A DNA stretch of 64,000 bases from Acidovorax sp. sic0104 (GCF_019219095.1 NZ_JAHUWH010000001.1:124001-188000), one strand, 5' to 3'. Positions 7,241-16,367 are shown, counted from the stretch's first letter. The notes: generated by a model not told the origin, from the sequence alone. Made by a program: numbers and translations.

Positions 7241-7555
7241 CTAGAGGCTGATGCCATAGACACGGATGTCGATATACAGACGCGAAGCGATCAATAAAAA
7301 ATAGCCGCCGATCAGGATCAGCCAGTGCCATGCACGGTCCTGCCGATTGTCGGTCCGGTCCAGCAGCACGAAATACAGCCAGGCCGCAAAAAAACTCCCC
7401 AGGCCGTTGCCGATGGCATGCAGGCGCGGCATCGACTGGAAAAGCGCCAGGCCTACCAGTACGCCGAACCAGAACGCCAGGTGCCACCTTGGTTGCTCGA
7501 CAAGCGACAGCCGCAGCAGCGCGCCGAGCGTGAGTGCCGCAACCAGCGTGGGCAT
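7241..7555 (-). CDS. Small inner-membrane protein between hom and thrC
   Basis: A 104-residue protein with three likely membrane segments (about residues 1-17, 27-45 and 76-92) and a conserved-looking region around GNGLGSFFAAWLYFVLLDR. I do not recognise the family. It starts 31 bases after hom and ends 20 bases before the thrC start, so it is probably co-transcribed with both. It has no cysteine or histidine motifs suggesting an enzyme. Function unknown; a role linked to amino-acid metabolism would be a guess from position only. Confidence 0.7.
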   Translation of the reverse strand: MPTLVAALTLGALLRLSLVEQPRWHLAFWFGVLVGLALFQSMPRLHAIGNGLGSFFAAWLYFVLLDRTDNRQDRAWHWLILIGGYFLLIASRLYIDIRVYGISL

Positions 7556-7585
7556 GGCCGTCGGTCCAAGGTGATCGTGCGCGGG

Positions 7586-8920
7586 TCAGTTCAGTTCCTC
7601 CTTGCGGATGCGCGTGATGGGCGCCAGCACCGTGGGCAATGCCTGCATCTGGGCGATCACGGCGTCCATCGTGCCTTCGCGGGTGTCGTGGGTCAGGATG
7701 ATCAGGTCTGTCTGGGTGGAGCCCTCGCCGCCCACTTCATCGGCCTCGCGCTGCAGCACCGCGTCGATGCTCACGCCCGCCTCGGCCAGCAGGCCCGTGA
7801 CCTTGGCCAGCACGCCGGCCTGGTCAGCCACGCGAAGGCGCAGGTAGTAGCTGGTGACCACTTCGCTCATGGGCAGCACGGGCAGCGATCCCATCGCGTC
7901 GGCCAGTGTGTTGGGCTGGAAGGCCAGGTGGGGCACGCGGTGCTCGGGGTCGGCCGTGTGCAGGCGGGCGATGTCCACCAGGTCGGCGATCACGGCGCTG
8001 GCCGTGGGCTCGCTGCCCGCGCCCTTGCCGTAGTACAGCGTGGTGCCCACGGCATCACCCTGCACTACCACGGCGTTCATCGCGCCCTCGACGTTGGCGA
8101 TCAGGCGCTTGGAGGGCACCAGGCTCGGGTGCACGCGCAGCTCCACGCCCTTGTCGACGCGCTTGGTGATGCCGAGCAGCTTGATCCGGTAGCCCAGTTG
8201 CTCGGCGTACTTGATGTCGGCAGCCGACAGCTTGGTAATGCCTTCGACATAGGCCTTGTCGAACTGCACAGGGACGCCGAAGGCAATGGCGCTCATCAGC
8301 GTGACCTTGTGCGCGGCATCCACGCCTTCGATGTCGAAGGTGGGGTCGGCTTCGGCGTAGCCCAGGCGCTGGGCTTCTTTCAGCACCACGTCGAAGTCGA
8401 GGCCCTTGCTGCGCATCTCGGACAGGATGAAGTTGGTGGTGCCGTTGATGATGCCGGCGATCCACTGGATGCGGTTGGCGGTGAGGCCTTCGCGCAGCGC
8501 CTTGATGATCGGGATGCCGCCGGCCACGGCGGCCTCGAAGGCCACCATCACGCCCTTGGCCGATGCGGCCGCGAAGATTTCGGTACCGTGCACGGCCAGC
8601 AGCGCCTTGTTGGCCGTGACCACATGCTTGCCCGCCGCAATGGCTTCGAGCACCAGCGCGCGGGCGATGCCGTAGCCGCCGATGAGCTCGATGACGATGT
8701 CGATGTCGGGGTTGGCGATGATGGCGCGGGCGTCGTTGACGACCTGGATGCCGTCGCCGACCACTGCCTTGGCACGCTCCACGTCCAGGTCGGCCACCAT
8801 CGTGATCTCGATGCCGCGGCCCGCACGGCGGCGGATTTCTTCCTGGTTGCGCTCAAGCACGTTGAACACGCCGCTGCCGACGGTGCCGATGCCCAGAAGG
8901 CCTACTTGGATGGGTTTCAT
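7586..8920 (-). CDS. hom: Homoserine dehydrogenase
   Basis: NAD(P)-dependent reduction of aspartate semialdehyde to homoserine, the branch step to threonine and methionine. The 444-residue protein has the dinucleotide motif GLLGIGTVGSGVF at the N-terminus, the catalytic-domain sequences AAVAGGIPIIKALREGL and GIINGTTNFIL, and a C-terminal ACT domain (about residues 355-444, starting YLRLRVADQAGVLAKVTG), which binds the feedback inhibitor threonine in this class. ATG 8920 gives the standard N-terminus. The product chain asd (29.4 kb) to hom to thrC is represented in this window in two separate loci. Confidence 0.97.
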   Translation of the reverse strand: MKPIQVGLLGIGTVGSGVFNVLERNQEEIRRRAGRGIEITMVADLDVERAKAVVGDGIQVVNDARAIIANPDIDIVIELIGGYGIARALVLEAIAAGKHVVTANKALLAVHGTEIFAAASAKGVMVAFEAAVAGGIPIIKALREGLTANRIQWIAGIINGTTNFILSEMRSKGLDFDVVLKEAQRLGYAEADPTFDIEGVDAAHKVTLMSAIAFGVPVQFDKAYVEGITKLSAADIKYAEQLGYRIKLLGITKRVDKGVELRVHPSLVPSKRLIANVEGAMNAVVVQGDAVGTTLYYGKGAGSEPTASAVIADLVDIARLHTADPEHRVPHLAFQPNTLADAMGSLPVLPMSEVVTSYYLRLRVADQAGVLAKVTGLLAEAGVSIDAVLQREADEVGGEGSTQTDLIILTHDTREGTMDAVIAQMQALPTVLAPITRIRKEELN

Positions 8921-8998
8921 GATGATGTTGGGAAGAAGGGTTGAATCGGGTGGAAATAAGGGGCGGGCGTTCAAGGGGGGAGGCTGCGCGGCGGCGCC

Positions 8999-10030
8999 TC
9001 AGCGAGTGACGTAGCTCGGCAGTTGCCAGGCGCCGCCGGGAAAGCCCCGGCACATGCTGTCTCCGGCCTCGCGGGTGAGCACGAAGCCCCGTCCGTCGAA
9101 CTGCCAGTCGCGCGTGGACCAGCAGTCGCCGATGCCCCTGCCCTTCATGGCGGAATGGACAGCGCCGGTGTCTGCGTCGAATTCGCCGTCCACGTCCTGC
9201 AAAGGCTCTGGCTTGTGGGGCGGCCGGTCGTTGGCGATCCACAGCAGACTGCTGGAGTTGTAGGCGCCCATGCCGCAGGGCAGCGACAGCAGTAGCTTGC
9301 GGTCCGTGAGGCGGCGCACCTCGGCCGTGGACGGGTTCAGAGGATCCTGGCCGGTGCACTGGTCGGCCACGTTGGCGCGGTCGATCTCCGCGATCAAGGG
9401 CTTGGCCAGTGCGCCATCGCCCTTGCGGGGCGCCGCGGGCAGCACGGCCTTGACCGAGGGAGCGGCCACGGGTTGCAGCACCGACGATTCCGCCTTGCTG
9501 CCGCGCCGCACCAGCGCACCGGGCGTGCCGACGCGGCCTTGGGCCTCATCCATCTTGAGCAGTACCGCACTGGCGCCGGCCAGCGACAGCGTCCACCGCT
9601 CCTTGCCAGCCAACACGGTGGCTTGGTCGTTTTTGAGCAGTTCTTGCAACAGGTGCGGCACCTGGCGCGCGGGCACACGGGCGATGTCGTGGCCCTCCAG
9701 GTCCCTCACCGAGACTTTGCCCACTCGCAGTTCAAGCGCTTGCAGTTCAGTCTTTTCGGTGTAGACCTGCAAATCCACCTGCACCGGCGTGTTGGGACCC
9801 GCCGGGCGCGTCAGGAGAATGGAAACGGGCTCGGAATCACCGTCTTCCGACTGGTATCCCACCGCCCGGCAGGTGCGGGTGTTGTCGCATTGCAGCGCCC
9901 AGTCCTTGTGCTGGAACCCCACAGGGTCGCTCTTGGGCTCGGCGGCGTGCACGGACGGCTGGCATGCAGCCAGGGCCAGAGCGCAGGCCAGCATCGCCCC
10001 TGCAGGTCCAGCAGCGAAGCGGATGCGCAT
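8999..10030 (-). CDS. DUF1176 lipoprotein, function unknown
   Basis: A 343-residue exported protein. The start at ATG 10030 has a perfect AGGAGG nine bases upstream, which decides against an ATG six codons earlier. The first 23 residues form a signal peptide ending LALAAC, a lipobox with Cys23 as the lipidation site, although cleavage after VHA by signal peptidase I cannot be excluded. The C-terminal part carries features I associate with DUF1176: GIGDCWSTRDWQFDG, FVLTREAGDSMCRGF and a terminal tryptophan/tyrosine motif, with paired cysteines that probably form disulfides in the periplasm. It sits between alaA and hom on the same strand. Role unknown. Confidence 0.75.
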   Translation of the reverse strand: MRIRFAAGPAGAMLACALALAACQPSVHAAEPKSDPVGFQHKDWALQCDNTRTCRAVGYQSEDGDSEPVSILLTRPAGPNTPVQVDLQVYTEKTELQALELRVGKVSVRDLEGHDIARVPARQVPHLLQELLKNDQATVLAGKERWTLSLAGASAVLLKMDEAQGRVGTPGALVRRGSKAESSVLQPVAAPSVKAVLPAAPRKGDGALAKPLIAEIDRANVADQCTGQDPLNPSTAEVRRLTDRKLLLSLPCGMGAYNSSSLLWIANDRPPHKPEPLQDVDGEFDADTGAVHSAMKGRGIGDCWSTRDWQFDGRGFVLTREAGDSMCRGFPGGAWQLPSYVTR

Positions 10031-10063
10031 GGAAAAGGCCCTCCTCACTCGGCAGCGTGCCGC

Positions 10064-11305
10064 TCAGGTCGCCGCCGCGGCGGCCTGCTTGCGCTTGCGG
10101 TACTGCTCCAGGAAGCGCGCCACACGGCCTATGGCGTCGCGCAGGTCGTCCTCATGGGGCAGGAACACAATGCGGAAGTGGTCGGGCGAGGCCCAGTTGA
10201 AACCCGTGCCCTGCACCAGCATGACCTTGGTTTCCTGCAGCAGCTCCAGGAAGAACTGCTGATCGTCGTTGATCGGGTACACCACCGGGTCCAGGCGCGG
10301 GAACATGTACAGGGCTGCCTGGGGCTTCACACAGGTGACGCCCGGAATGGCGGTGATGAGTTCGTAGGCCAGATCGCGCTGCTTGCGCAGGCGGCCACCA
10401 TCACCCACCAGCTCGTTGATGCTTTGGTAGCCGCCCAGCGCCGTCTGCACGGCCCACTGGCCCGGCACGTTGGCGCACAGGCGCATGTTCGAGAGCATGT
10501 TGAGGCCCTCGATGTAATCCTTGGCGGGCTTCTTGTCGCCCGACACCACCAGCCAGCCGGCGCGGTAGCCGCAGGAGCGGTAGCTCTTGGACAGCGAGTT
10601 GAAGGTGAGCGTGAGAACGTCCTCGCTCAGCGAGCCGATGGCGGTGTGCGTGGCGCCGTCGTAGAGCACCTTGTCGTACACCTCGTCGGCGAAGATCACA
10701 AGGCCGTGTTCGCGGGCGATGGCGATGATGCCCTTGAGCAGCCCGTCCGAGTACAGCGCGCCCGTGGGGTTGTTGGGGTTGATGACCACGATGCCCTTTG
10801 TACGGGGCGTGATCTTGGCGCGGATGTCGGCCAGGTCCGGCATCCAGCCATTGGCCTCGTCGCACAGGTAGTGCACCGGCGTGCCGCCCGACAGGCTGGC
10901 TGCGGCAGTCCACAGCGGATAGTCGGGCGAGGGCAGCAGCAGTTCGTCGCCGTTGTCCAGCAGGGCGTTGGTGGCCATCACGATGAGCTCGCTGGCGCCG
11001 TTGCCAAGGTAAATGTCGTCGAGCGCCACGCCCTTGATGCCCTGCTTTTGCGTCTCGTGCATCACCGCCTTGCGTGCGGCAAAGATGCCCTTGCTATCCG
11101 AGTACCCGGCCGAGTTGGGCAGGTTGCGGATCATGTCCAGCTGGATCTCTTCCGGCGCATCGAAACCGAACACAGCCAGGTTGCCGATGTTCAGCTTGAT
11201 GATCTTGTGCCCGTCCTCTTCCATCTTCTTGGCCGCGTCCATGATGGGCCCCCGGATGTCATAGCAGACGTTGGCGAGCTTGGCGGATTTCTGGACGGTT
11301 TTCAT
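10064..11305 (-). CDS. alaA: Alanine transaminase-type aminotransferase (AlaA-like)
   Basis: A 413-residue fold-type I PLP aminotransferase. KLNIGNLAVFGFDAPEEI near the N-terminus closely resembles AlaA of E. coli, which makes alanine from pyruvate and glutamate. NPNNPTG, FADEVYDKVLYDGA and the PLP lysine in SLSKSYRSCGYRAGW are intact. ATG 11305 (MKTVQKSAKLANV) was chosen as the natural start. It begins the minus-strand unit that continues to hom and thrC; in many betaproteobacteria an aminotransferase of this type precedes hom. Substrate specificity is inferred from similarity only. Confidence 0.85.
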   Translation of the reverse strand: MKTVQKSAKLANVCYDIRGPIMDAAKKMEEDGHKIIKLNIGNLAVFGFDAPEEIQLDMIRNLPNSAGYSDSKGIFAARKAVMHETQKQGIKGVALDDIYLGNGASELIVMATNALLDNGDELLLPSPDYPLWTAAASLSGGTPVHYLCDEANGWMPDLADIRAKITPRTKGIVVINPNNPTGALYSDGLLKGIIAIAREHGLVIFADEVYDKVLYDGATHTAIGSLSEDVLTLTFNSLSKSYRSCGYRAGWLVVSGDKKPAKDYIEGLNMLSNMRLCANVPGQWAVQTALGGYQSINELVGDGGRLRKQRDLAYELITAIPGVTCVKPQAALYMFPRLDPVVYPINDDQQFFLELLQETKVMLVQGTGFNWASPDHFRIVFLPHEDDLRDAIGRVARFLEQYRKRKQAAAAAT

Positions 11306-11465
11306 GCGCTGACGATGAAGAAATGGGGTCAGGTGGCAAGCCAGAGCGGCGGGCACCTTGGCGAAACCTATAATTTGACCACAGATCAGACGCGCAACCG
11401 GCCCCTTCCGCTGCCCAGGAAGGCCGCCTCAATCTCGCCGTGGACTACGGCGCCTTGCAACACCC

Positions 11466-11837
11466 ATGAAATTCCAACCCGACCGCTCGAACGCACAAAC
11501 CATCAGCGGCTATGGCCCCGGGTGGATCGGCGTGGATGCAGAGAAGATCACCCACAGCGTGATCATCGGCTCGGGCGGCCTGCGCCAGGCCTGGGACTGC
11601 ACGCGCTTCGAAGACCTCACCGCCGAGCACTTCGCGCAACTGGCCGACCTGGAGACCGAGCTGGTCATCTTCGGCAGCGGCACGCGCAACCGGTTTCCCC
11701 CGCCCGCGTGGCTCGCGCCTCTGATCGCCCGTCGCCTCGGGCTGGAGACCATGGATACGGCGGCGGCCTGCCGCACCTACAACATCCTGGCAAGCGAGGG
11801 CCGCAACGTGGTGGCCGCCCTGCTGCTGGAAGGCTGA
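11466..11837 (+). CDS. Mth938-like domain protein (DUF498)
   Basis: A 123-residue single-domain protein of the Mth938/NDUFAF3 superfamily. Characteristic parts are the central WDCTRFEDLTAEH, the VIFGSGTRNRFPP loop, and GLETMDTAAACRTYNILASEGRNVVAALLL at the end. Mitochondrial relatives assist complex I assembly; the bacterial role is not established. It is divergent from alaA, with a perfect TATAAT (11369-11374) in the intervening region but no matching -35. It may be transcribed alone. Confidence 0.85.
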   Translation: MKFQPDRSNAQTISGYGPGWIGVDAEKITHSVIIGSGGLRQAWDCTRFEDLTAEHFAQLADLETELVIFGSGTRNRFPPPAWLAPLIARRLGLETMDTAAACRTYNILASEGRNVVAALLLEG

Positions 11838-11947
11838 ACGGCTTCGCGTCGCCCCGATGCACCAGTGGCCCGGCATCGCACATGCCGCAGGAGGGCGGCG
11901 CCCCTCCTTCCTCTCCCGGGGAAAGGGTTGGACACACAGTCTTACAT

Positions 11948-11976
11948 TTGGTTAGCAATCGATTTCGGAGTAAAAT
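11948..11976 (+). promoter_or_regulatory. Probable sigma70 promoter of bcp
   Basis: TTGGTT (11948-11953), a 17-base spacer and TAAAAT (11971-11976) form a plausible housekeeping promoter in an AT-richer patch, 92 bases upstream of the bcp ATG. Motif evidence only. Confidence 0.5.
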
Positions 11977-12067
11977 CACGGGTTGCGGTCGGGGGCACTC
12001 ACAAGAGCAATAACACACCCGCTTCCCCCGGCTTATCAACGACTACATCCTGAGAGATTGAAGTGAT

Positions 12068-12553
12068 ATGGCGATCGTTGTCAACAAACCCCTCCCCGAA
12101 TTTGAAGCCAACGCGACCGGTGGACTCAAGGTTTCCAACACCTCCCACCTTGGCCAGATTCTGGTTCTGTACTTCTATCCCAAGGACAACACGCCCGGCT
12201 GCACGACTGAAGCCATGCAGTTCCGCGACAAGTACAAGGATTTCGTGAAGGCTGGCGCCGCCGTGTTCGGCGTTTCGCGCGACAACATGAAGTCACACGA
12301 CGACTTCAAGGAAAAGCTGGAACTGCCCTTCGAACTCATCGCCGATACCGAAGAGAAGATGTGCCACATGTTCGGCGTGGTGAAGAACAAGATCATGTAC
12401 GGCAAGAAGGTCAAGGGTATCGAGCGCAGCACCTTCCTGGTAGGCCCCGATGGCATCCTGGTGCAGGAATGGCGCGGACTGAAGGTCCCCGGCCATGTGG
12501 ACGAAGTCCTCAAGGCCGTGAAGTCCATCAAGGCCCTGAAGAAAGCCGCCTGA
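12068..12553 (+). CDS. bcp: Thioredoxin-dependent peroxiredoxin (Bcp/PrxQ)
   Basis: A 161-residue cytoplasmic peroxidase that reduces hydrogen peroxide and organic hydroperoxides using thioredoxin. The peroxidatic cysteine is Cys45 in YPKDNTPGCTTEA. The second cysteine found five residues later in E. coli Bcp is absent (Met50 here), so this is a one-Cys-like member or uses another resolving thiol; a further cysteine lies in KMCHMFGV. Monocistronic: its own promoter lies upstream and a rho-independent terminator downstream. Confidence 0.93.
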   Translation: MAIVVNKPLPEFEANATGGLKVSNTSHLGQILVLYFYPKDNTPGCTTEAMQFRDKYKDFVKAGAAVFGVSRDNMKSHDDFKEKLELPFELIADTEEKMCHMFGVVKNKIMYGKKVKGIERSTFLVGPDGILVQEWRGLKVPGHVDEVLKAVKSIKALKKAA

Positions 12554-12680
12554 TGGCCTGAGGAACGGGCGCAGAGGCATCCACGCGACAGCGCAGCCTT
12601 TTTGCCCAAGCCTGACATCGGGAATAGGCATAATGGATTGATGCCCCTGGTTCCCGCAACGTCTGACCCCTCCTCCCGCA

Positions 12681-12709
12681 AAGCCGCCTTGGTCTCCAGG
12701 CGGCTTTTT
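12681..12709 (+). terminator. Rho-independent terminator after bcp
   Basis: AAGCCGCCT (12681-12689) pairs perfectly with AGGCGGCTT (12698-12706), followed by further Ts. Located 128 bases after the bcp stop and 43 bases before the start of the PIN-PhoH gene. Confidence 0.85.
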
Positions 12710-12752
12710 GCTTTCTGATTCCCCCACCGACACCGACCGAGGCCCTGCCACC

Positions 12753-14528
12753 ATGCCCCTGCCCCCCGCCCCCAGCCGGCGCGCCGCCCTCCTCGCCCCC
12801 GAAGCCTACGATGTGACCGCCCGCCCCGGCAAAGCCGCTGTATCGGCGGTTGCCGAAGCCCCAGCGGCACCCCGGGAAGCACCGCCAGCACGCAGCACGG
12901 CCCGCAAGGCTGCGGCCGAGCGCACCGCGCTGCAGGTGGTATCCACGACCGCGCCCGCCGCAGAACGCGCCGGCACCCGCAGCCGCGCAGAGCCCGCCAC
13001 CACAGTCGTCGCCCGCAGCCCCAGCCGCAAGACCCCGGCACGCGCCTCTGCGGCTGCAAGCGCCGTACCCGCTGCAGCAGCCCCGGCACCGGCCGCCCCG
13101 TCGCCGGCCAGCCGCAGCAAGCGCAGCCGCCCTCAGGGCCCGACCAAGCTGTTCGTGCTGGACACCAACGTGCTTCTGCACGACCCCACCAGCCTGTTCC
13201 GCTTTGAAGAGCACGACATCTTCCTGCCGATGATCGTGCTGGAGGAGCTTGACGGCCACAAGAAGGGCATGACCGAAGTCGCCCGCAATGGCCGCCAGAC
13301 CAGCCGCACGCTCGACGCGCTGGCCGGCGTGCAGGGCGCCGACATCGCCCATGGCCTGAAGCTCGACTCCACAGGGCAGCGTGCCGCCGGCGGTTGCCTG
13401 TACTTCCAGACCGCACCGCTGGACTACAGCCTGCCCACCAGCCTGCCCCCGGGCAAGGCCGACAACCAGATCCTGGGCGTGGTCGAGGCGCTGCGCAAGG
13501 AACACGCGCCGCGCGAGGTCGTGCTGGTGTCCAAGGACATCAACATGCGCGTCAAGGCGCGCGCCCTGGGCCTGAATGCCGAGGACTACCAGAACGACAA
13601 GACACTGGAAGACGGCGACCTGCTGTATGCAGGCATACTGGCGCTTCCCCCGGACTTCTGGGCCAAGAGCGGCAAGAACGTCGAAAGCTGGCAGAGTGGG
13701 GCGCACACTTACTACCGCATCGGCGGGCCTCTCGTACCGCAACTGATGATCAACCAGTTCGTGTACTTCGAGGCCCCCGGCGAGCCCAGCCTGTTTGCAC
13801 GCGTGAGCGAGATCCGCGAAAAGACGGCCGTGCTGCAGACCCTCAAGGACTACGGCTCGGCCAAGCACGCGGTGTGGGGCGTGACGACGCGCAACCGCGA
13901 GCAGAACTACGCCATGAACCTGCTCATGGATCCGGAGATCGACTTCGTGACCCTGACCGGCACGGCGGGCACCGGCAAGACCCTGCTGGCCCTTGCCGCT
14001 GGGCTCACCCAGGTGCTGGACGACCGCCGCTACACCGAGATCATCATGACCCGCGCCACGGTGAGCGTGGGCGAGGACATCGGCTTCCTGCCTGGCACCG
14101 AGGAAGAGAAGATGGGCCCCTGGATGGGCGCGCTCGACGACAACCTCGAGTTCCTGGCCAAGGGCGACGGCGGCAATGCCGGCGAGTGGGGCCGCGCCGC
14201 CACCAACGAGTTGATCCGAAGCCGCATCAAGATCAAGAGCATGAACTTCATGCGCGGGCGTACCTTCCTGAACAAATACGTGATCATCGACGAAGCGCAG
14301 AACCTGACACCCAAGCAGATGAAGACCCTGATCACCCGTGCGGGCCCGGGCACCAAGATCATCTGCATGGGCAACCTGGCGCAGATCGACACGCCCTACC
14401 TGACCGAAGGCTCGTCGGGCCTGACCTATGCGGTGGACCGCTTCAAGGGCTGGCCGCACAGCGGGCACATCACCCTGGCGCGCGGCGAGCGCTCGCGTTT
14501 GGCAGACTTTGCCAGCGAAGTGTTGTAA
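12753..14528 (+). CDS. PIN-PhoH family protein (PhoH2-type RNA helicase/RNase)
   Basis: A 591-residue protein with three parts. Residues 1-130 are a low-complexity Ala/Pro/Arg/Ser region, probably disordered. From about 132 a PIN nuclease domain begins with KLFVLDTNVLLHDP, containing the acidic metal-binding positions. The C-terminal half is a PhoH P-loop NTPase with Walker A GTAGTGKT (about 403-410) and Walker B VIIDEAQN. Such PIN-PhoH proteins act as RNA-degrading, RNA-unwinding enzymes in mycobacteria; the betaproteobacterial role is not known to me. ATG 12753 is used; an in-frame TTG 15 codons earlier lies in the preceding terminator and is unlikely. Ends at a convergent terminator shared with dnaB. 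Confidence 0.9.
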   Translation: MPLPPAPSRRAALLAPEAYDVTARPGKAAVSAVAEAPAAPREAPPARSTARKAAAERTALQVVSTTAPAAERAGTRSRAEPATTVVARSPSRKTPARASAAASAVPAAAAPAPAAPSPASRSKRSRPQGPTKLFVLDTNVLLHDPTSLFRFEEHDIFLPMIVLEELDGHKKGMTEVARNGRQTSRTLDALAGVQGADIAHGLKLDSTGQRAAGGCLYFQTAPLDYSLPTSLPPGKADNQILGVVEALRKEHAPREVVLVSKDINMRVKARALGLNAEDYQNDKTLEDGDLLYAGILALPPDFWAKSGKNVESWQSGAHTYYRIGGPLVPQLMINQFVYFEAPGEPSLFARVSEIREKTAVLQTLKDYGSAKHAVWGVTTRNREQNYAMNLLMDPEIDFVTLTGTAGTGKTLLALAAGLTQVLDDRRYTEIIMTRATVSVGEDIGFLPGTEEEKMGPWMGALDDNLEFLAKGDGGNAGEWGRAATNELIRSRIKIKSMNFMRGRTFLNKYVIIDEAQNLTPKQMKTLITRAGPGTKIICMGNLAQIDTPYLTEGSSGLTYAVDRFKGWPHSGHITLARGERSRLADFASEVL

Positions 14529-14534
14529 GAAGCA

Positions 14535-14669
14535 CCCCCTGAGTCGCTTCGCGCCTTCCCCCTCTCTCGACTCGCTACGCGATTCGGGAGGGGGACGCCC
14601 CCGGTGCGGCGGGGTGACCCTTGCACGGGGGCACTGGCATGGGCCGCGCCGGTTTCAGGCAGTGCGGAA
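14535..14669. repeat. REP-like intergenic repeat with hairpin
   Basis: GC-rich intergenic sequence containing CCCCCTC pairing with GAGGGGG around a Ser-loop-like AT-richer centre (about 14560-14596), followed by a GC-rich tail. I recall very similar intergenic sequences from Comamonas, Delftia and Acidovorax genomes, but only one copy is present in this window, so repeat status rests on memory. Confidence 0.4.
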
Positions 14670-14686
14670 AAATTGACACCACGCAG

Positions 14687-14717
14687 AAAAGCCCCCGCCA
14701 TTGGCAGGGGGTTTTTG
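14687..14717. terminator. Bidirectional terminator between phoH-like gene and dnaB
   Basis: AAAAGCCCCCGCC and GGCAGGGGGTTTTT form a stem with one mismatch, with A and T runs on the two sides. It can therefore terminate both the plus-strand PIN-PhoH gene and the minus-strand dnaB. Confidence 0.8.
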
Positions 14718-14742
14718 CTTTGGGTCTGTGCTTTCTCGCGCG

Positions 14743-16167
14743 TCAGTAGTCGTCACCACCGCCCATTGCGAGGTTTTCGAAGCGCGTCTGGTTCTTCTGG
14801 AAGAACAGCTTCACGGTGCCCGTGGGCCCGTTACGCTGCTTGCCGATGATGACCTCGGCCACGTTGGGCTCCTTGCTATCCTTGTTGTAGTAATCGTCGC
14901 GGTAGATGAACATGATGATGTCGGCATCCTGCTCGATGGCGCCCGATTCGCGCAAGTCGGACATCATGGGACGTTTGTCGGTGCGCTGCTCGACCGAGCG
15001 GTTGAGCTGCGACAGGGCGATCACCGGGCACTGCAGTTCCTTCGCCAGCATCTTGAGGCCTCGGGAGATCTCGCCCAGTTCCGTGGCACGGTTGTCAGCG
15101 CTGCCAGCGCCCGACCCGCTCATGAGCTGCAGGTAATCGACCACGATGAGCCCGAGCTTGCCGCACTGGCGGGCCAGGCGCCGGGCATTGGCGCGCAACT
15201 CGCCCGGGGTCAGGCCGGGCGTCTCGTCGATGTGCAGCGATACGGTGCGCAACTTTTCGATCGCCTCGGTCAGGCGCGGCCACTCGTCGTCGGTCAACTT
15301 GCCTGTGCGCAGGTTGCCCTGGTTCACGCGGCCGATGGAGCCCACGATACGCACCGCGAGCTGGGCTGCGCCCATTTCCATCGAGAAGATGGCCACGGGC
15401 AGGCCTTCGTTGAGCGCCACGTGCTCGGCGATGTTCACCGCAAAGGATGTTTTGCCCATCGAAGGACGCGCCGCCAGCACCACCATGTCGCCCGCCTGCA
15501 GACCCGACGTCATGCGGTCCAGATCCGCAAAGCCCGTCGGCACGCCGGTGACGTCCACGGGGTTGTCGGCCATCTCCTGGACCTTGTCGAGCAGGTCGAT
15601 CACCAGATTGTCCAGCGACTGGAAGCCCTGTTTAGTGCGCGAGCCTTCTTCCCCGATGGCGAAGATCTTGGCCTCGGCCTCGTCCAGAATGCGTTCGACC
15701 GTCTTGCCCTGCGGGTTGAAGGCGTTGGTTGATATTTCGTCGCTGGCCGTGACCAGCTTGCGCAGGATGGCACGCTCCCGCACGATCTCTGCGTAGCGGC
15801 GGATGTTGCTGGCGCTCGGTACGTACTGGGCCAGGTTGTTCAGGTACGCCAACCCCCCCATTTCCTGCGCCTTGCCCTGATTCTGAAGGTGCTCGAAGAC
15901 CGTGATGACGTCGGCTGGCTTGCTGCCATTGATCAACGCCCCGATGGCCGAGTACACCATCTGGTGCTCGTGCCGGTAAAAGTGGCTCTCCACCAGCAGG
16001 TCGCCCACGCGGTCCCAGGCGTTATTGTCAAGCAGCAGGCCGCCCAGAACACTGGATTCGGCTTCGATGGAGTGCGGGGGCACGCGCAACTGGGCCACTT
16101 CCCGGTCGGGCTGCGGCGGAGAAGGCTCGAACACCTGTTCATCAAGCGGCGGGAAAACAGCGGACAT
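14743..16167 (-). CDS. dnaB: Replicative DNA helicase DnaB
   Basis: The hexameric 5'-3' helicase of the replication fork. 474 residues: an N-terminal domain (about 30-130, VPPHSIEAESSVLGGLLLDN), a linker helix, and a RecA-like ATPase domain from about 195 with GVPTGFADLDRMTSGL, Walker A ARPSMGKTSFA, SMEMGA and the Walker B region LIVVDYLQLM. It is preceded by a perfect DnaA box 73 bases upstream, and followed in the leftward direction by a bidirectional terminator. Its neighbour upstream, the rpsF-rplI operon, is a frequent partner of dnaB in proteobacteria. Confidence 0.97.
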   Translation of the reverse strand: MSAVFPPLDEQVFEPSPPQPDREVAQLRVPPHSIEAESSVLGGLLLDNNAWDRVGDLLVESHFYRHEHQMVYSAIGALINGSKPADVITVFEHLQNQGKAQEMGGLAYLNNLAQYVPSASNIRRYAEIVRERAILRKLVTASDEISTNAFNPQGKTVERILDEAEAKIFAIGEEGSRTKQGFQSLDNLVIDLLDKVQEMADNPVDVTGVPTGFADLDRMTSGLQAGDMVVLAARPSMGKTSFAVNIAEHVALNEGLPVAIFSMEMGAAQLAVRIVGSIGRVNQGNLRTGKLTDDEWPRLTEAIEKLRTVSLHIDETPGLTPGELRANARRLARQCGKLGLIVVDYLQLMSGSGAGSADNRATELGEISRGLKMLAKELQCPVIALSQLNRSVEQRTDKRPMMSDLRESGAIEQDADIIMFIYRDDYYNKDSKEPNVAEVIIGKQRNGPTGTVKLFFQKNQTRFENLAMGGGDDY

Positions 16168-16239
16168 GGGATTCCTTGGGGCAAGCGTTCAATGCTAGCT
16201 CAGCGCACCCGCCCCGCCCAGCGCGCAACGGGATAAGCC

Positions 16240-16248
16240 TGTGGATAA
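16240..16248. promoter_or_regulatory. DnaA box upstream of dnaB
   Basis: TGTGGATAA is an exact complement of the DnaA-box consensus TTATCCACA. It is preceded by a near copy, GGGATAA, 10 bases earlier. It lies in the dnaB-rplI gap, 73 bases from the dnaB start. Whether DnaA binds here is inference. Confidence 0.45.
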
Positions 16249-16289
16249 GGCGTGCACAGCCAGGGGACAGTTCTGTATGGAGACGCGCT

Positions 16290-16322
16290 TTAAAAAAACA
16301 AAAGCCGCCCGAAGGCGGCTTG
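16290..16322 (-). terminator. Rho-independent terminator after rplI
   Basis: On the minus strand AAGCCGCC-TTCG-GGCGGCTT is followed by TTGTTTTTTT. A perfect 8-base stem with a UUCG tetraloop and a long U run make this a strong terminator for the rpsF-priB-rpsR-rplI operon. Confidence 0.93.
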
Positions 16323-16367
16323 GGGTGCACAGGGCACCAGCATGCCGGCCACGGCCGGCAAAGGCGA

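Noticed and set aside
11880..11935. GC-rich near-palindrome (GGAGGGCGGCGCCCCTCC) after the Mth938-like gene
   Set aside because: Imperfect and not followed by a U run; not strong enough to call a terminator.
12641..12718. Short plus-strand frame before the PIN-PhoH gene, starting MPLVPATSDP
   Set aside because: It overlaps the bcp terminator stem and would be fortuitous.
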